DNA of 16,152 nt from an uncultured Eubacteriales bacterium (lineage in GTDB: Bacteria; Bacillota; Clostridia; Christensenellales; Borkfalkiaceae), in the NCBI GenBank assembly GCA_958405585.1, contig CATYEP010000030.1:1-16152 (forward strand), written 5' to 3'. The position numbers and the translations under genes were made by a program. Of the stretch, positions 13,894 to 16,152 are shown in pieces. Numbering within the stretch: position 1 is the first letter of the stretch; every line of letters begins with the position of its first letter. The notes below the pieces were generated by a model that saw only the letters and a list, made by a program, of their open reading frames with translations, was not told where the DNA came from and ran no database searches.

Positions 13894-16152
13894 TTATTTT
13901 TCGGGTGTGCGGCGGAAGAGGCGGATGGCGAGAACGGTCATGTCGTCTTCGGCACGGCCTGCACGGTCGAGAGCTTCTTTTAAGAATTTGTCGGCAAGCG
14001 ATTGCGGGTTGGCGGCGGGCTGGCGGCATAGATAGTCGGCGATGTCGGCGCTAGATCCGAAAGCGGCGGTTATGCCGTCGCTCAGAAAGACAAGTACGTC
14101 GCCGTCGGCAAGGCTTCGCGAAAGCGTGGTCGGGCGAATGCCTTCCAGGATCCCCTGCGGCAGGGAATCGCTTTCCAGGACTTCGGCTTTACCCTGTGTG
14201 AGAAGGAATGAAAGGGGAGATCCGATTTTTACGATGTCAGCTTTGCCCGTATCAAGGTTTACTGTCGCGATGTCCACACAGGCAAAACTCTCTTCGCGGT
14301 TGAAGGAAAGCAGTCGGTTCACGGTCGAAAGTACGGTGTCGCCCGCCATTCCGGCGCGGTACAGGCTTTCCACAAGATTCAGCGCACAGTCGGAAACGCA
14401 TCGCGCATACGTTCCGCTTCCCATTCCGTCGGCGAGTGCACAAAGAAAGGAGCGTTCGTCGATCCGTTGAACGGAAGTTGTGTCGCCGCAGTCCGTTTCG
14501 CCCTCTTTCGTCGCACTTGCAACGCCGAATGCCGCATCAAAACGCGGCGTGGGATGCAAAAGGAGCACAATTTTGTCCTGCGCGATGCTTCGTTTTGCTG
14601 AGAGCGAAAACGGCATGCCGAGCGCGGCCTCAGCTGCACGGCATATTCGCTTTTGGGCAGGATTTCCGCTCACTGTCAGGTAAATTTCTGGTAAATCGCC
14701 TAAAACGAGGATCTCATCGCAGGCGATCCCGATCTTTGCAAGTGCAAGCCGCAGAGCGCGTTCGGATTCTGCGTGCGCACCCGTGGGGGCGCTTTGGGAA
14801 ACGGCAAGATTTTTCAGCATATCCGCCAGGGCGTGTGCCTGTTCTGCAAACAATGCCCGGCCGGCGGCGGCGTTTTCTTCGTCGAGGATGCGGCGGCGGT
14901 AATCGGAAAGGGCGCGGTTCAATGAAAACAGGAGTGCCGAAGGGTTCGGGCATTCTGCCGTGAGCGCCGCCGGCATGTCGATCAGGTTTGCTTTTCCTTT
15001 CTGGCATCCGATCGCAGTGAGCTTTTCAAGCGCAGAACCTGTTTTCTGATCACAGGTAGCGGCTTTTTCGCATTGGGAGCAAACTTCCCTGCGCACTTCT
15101 TCCGTAACAAGCGCCTGCGCCGCCTGTTCGGACTGCGGCTGCGTGTCCAGAGCGGAAAATGCGTTTTCTATTTCGCGGAACGCCGCAGAGATCTCAAATA
15201 ATTTTTGTCCGACTTCGGCACGGTTTTTATCGATGCTGGTTCGCGTGAGGCGCTTTTCGCTGTATTTGTGCAGGGTCTGCGCCCCGCGCGTGAGCCAGGA
15301 TTCGGGAATTACGGCAAAAATAAAACAAGGGATAAGCGGGACAAGCATAGTCAGATAAAAGGCGCTTTCCGTCAGCGGAGCCGCGCCCTGCGCAGAAAAA
15401 TCGGTAAAATAGCGCAACACCATGTTGCAGATAAACAGCGCAAGCGATGCGGGAAGTTTACCGGAGGGAAGCAGTAAAAGTACGACGGCAGCGTAAAGGC
15501 TCATGGCGGCGATCTGCGTCAGCAGCGGTTCTCCTGCGGCAACACTTTGGCAGATCGCGGGTGCAATGCCCAGCACAAGCGCGCAGAATACTGCTTTTGC
15601 GTTGCGGAGCAGAGCACAGGAGAGCAAAAGGACGAGGAGTGCAATGCTTTCGTAGGTGTAAGAGCCTGCACAATTATACAGGCCGATGCCTGTTGCTGTA
15701 ACGGCGGCGGCGCAGAAAATCAGTTCTTCGGGCGCAAGTTTTTTGCGGCCAGCCCGGAAAAACAGGCAGCGCATTGCTCCGAGAAAGACAAGACATAACA
15801 GGAATAAAACGGCAGAAAGGATCGCCGCTTTGATATAGTCGGCGTATATGTATTTTCCGAACAGCCAGAAATATAATGCCAGCGCCGTGAGCGCATACAG
15901 AGCGAATTCCGCTTTCATGTTTTTGCCGAGTCTGCGGTAAATAAAGAAAACCGCCCCTAAAAAAACACCCTGAACTGCGTACAAAAGAAAGGGAATAAAT
16001 CCCGTAAAGAAACTTAAGCCGCCTGCGAGTATGTATAAACCTGTCAGAACAAAAGGATGAAGTCCGCAGGCAAGCACGGAGGCAAAAAGCGGAAGGGAAA
16101 ACGGCTCAAAATTTTTCATGGTGAAATTCAGTAAGAGCATCGCCGCAAAAAT
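13894..16152 (-). CDS. spoIIE: Stage II sporulation protein E, serine phosphatase, N-terminus outside the window
   Basis: SpoIIE sits at the asymmetric septum and dephosphorylates SpoIIAA-P, which frees SigF in the forespore. The frame is open to the window edge; 752 residues are visible against about 827 in Bacillus subtilis, so the true start is probably upstream. Counting from the Met at 16140: about ten membrane helices fill 12-282, a central regulatory region with a Cys cluster CSQCEKAATC lies at 354-363, and the PP2C-type phosphatase domain at about 535-740. Metal-binding Asp candidates are D553 (CGDTT), D571 (LADGMGSG), D688 (LSDGI) and D732/D733 (EDDMTV). In many Firmicutes spoIIE lies next to tilS-hpt; here it is about 13 kb away and convergent with them. 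Confidence 0.94.
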   Translation of the reverse strand: MFAAMLLLNFTMKNFEPFSLPLFASVLACGLHPFVLTGLYILAGGLSFFTGFIPFLLYAVQGVFLGAVFFIYRRLGKNMKAEFALYALTALALYFWLFGKYIYADYIKAAILSAVLFLLCLVFLGAMRCLFFRAGRKKLAPEELIFCAAAVTATGIGLYNCAGSYTYESIALLVLLLSCALLRNAKAVFCALVLGIAPAICQSVAAGEPLLTQIAAMSLYAAVVLLLLPSGKLPASLALFICNMVLRYFTDFSAQGAAPLTESAFYLTMLVPLIPCFIFAVIPESWLTRGAQTLHKYSEKRLTRTSIDKNRAEVGQKLFEISAAFREIENAFSALDTQPQSEQAAQALVTEEVRREVCSQCEKAATCDQKTGSALEKLTAIGCQKGKANLIDMPAALTAECPNPSALLFSLNRALSDYRRRILDEENAAAGRALFAEQAHALADMLKNLAVSQSAPTGAHAESERALRLALAKIGIACDEILVLGDLPEIYLTVSGNPAQKRICRAAEAALGMPFSLSAKRSIAQDKIVLLLHPTPRFDAAFGVASATKEGETDCGDTTSVQRIDERSFLCALADGMGSGTYARCVSDCALNLVESLYRAGMAGDTVLSTVNRLLSFNREESFACVDIATVNLDTGKADIVKIGSPLSFLLTQGKAEVLESDSLPQGILEGIRPTTLSRSLADGDVLVFLSDGITAAFGSSADIADYLCRQPAANPQSLADKFLKEALDRAGRAEDDMTVLAIRLFRRTPEK

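Noticed and set aside
13827..14054. + strand frame starting MKRVEKKSD with a TGGTATAAA upstream
   Set aside because: Most of it is antisense to the end of spoIIE, and the upstream element lacks a -35.

Overview
The window reads as chromosomal DNA of a spore-forming member of the Firmicutes (Bacillota), most likely an uncultured anaerobic clostridium. Three things support this: a complete GerA-type germinant receptor operon, a SpoIIE phosphatase gene, and an L27 gene with the N-terminal extension typical of Firmicutes. Base composition is moderate, and ribosome binding sites are strong AGGAGG types. No tRNA, rRNA, CRISPR array, transposase or phage module was recognised. The species cannot be named from this sequence.

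Layout. Positions 1-2470 (+ strand) hold the 3' part of tilS overlapping hpt, then rplU-rpmA driven by their own strong promoter through a structured leader and closed by two tandem terminators. Positions 2470-3101 are non-coding and carry an 18-copy array of a 14-bp tandem repeat. Positions 3102-5760 (- strand) are a MarR-type regulator followed by an ABC multidrug-type exporter gene. Near-identical 20-bp palindromes lie at both start regions and are probably the regulator's operators. The exporter gene is badly damaged: a frameshift at a run of ten G, an in-frame loss of about 36 codons in the membrane domain, and a fusion of one half-transporter to the tail of its missing partner.

Positions 5760-7169 contain no recognisable protein gene. 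They hold a 38-bp degenerate tandem repeat and, on the - strand, a transcription unit of about 0.86 kb bounded by a near-perfect promoter and a strong terminator. That unit is rich in potential RNA stems and contains two tandem 10-codon reading frames, each with a good ribosome binding site. It is the best candidate here for something undescribed.

Positions 7170-10963 (- strand) are gerAA-gerAB-gerAC, tightly coupled; together they would form the inner-membrane receptor that senses germinants in spores. Positions 11254-11970 hold a small membrane protein of unknown function with its own promoter, hairpin-rich leader and terminator. Positions 12384-13271 encode a DegV-family fatty-acid-binding protein. 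Positions 13894-16152 encode most of SpoIIE, cut by the window edge; it dephosphorylates SpoIIAA and so activates SigF in the forespore. From position 3102 rightward every recognised gene is on the - strand, convergent with the tilS-hpt-rplU-rpmA block.
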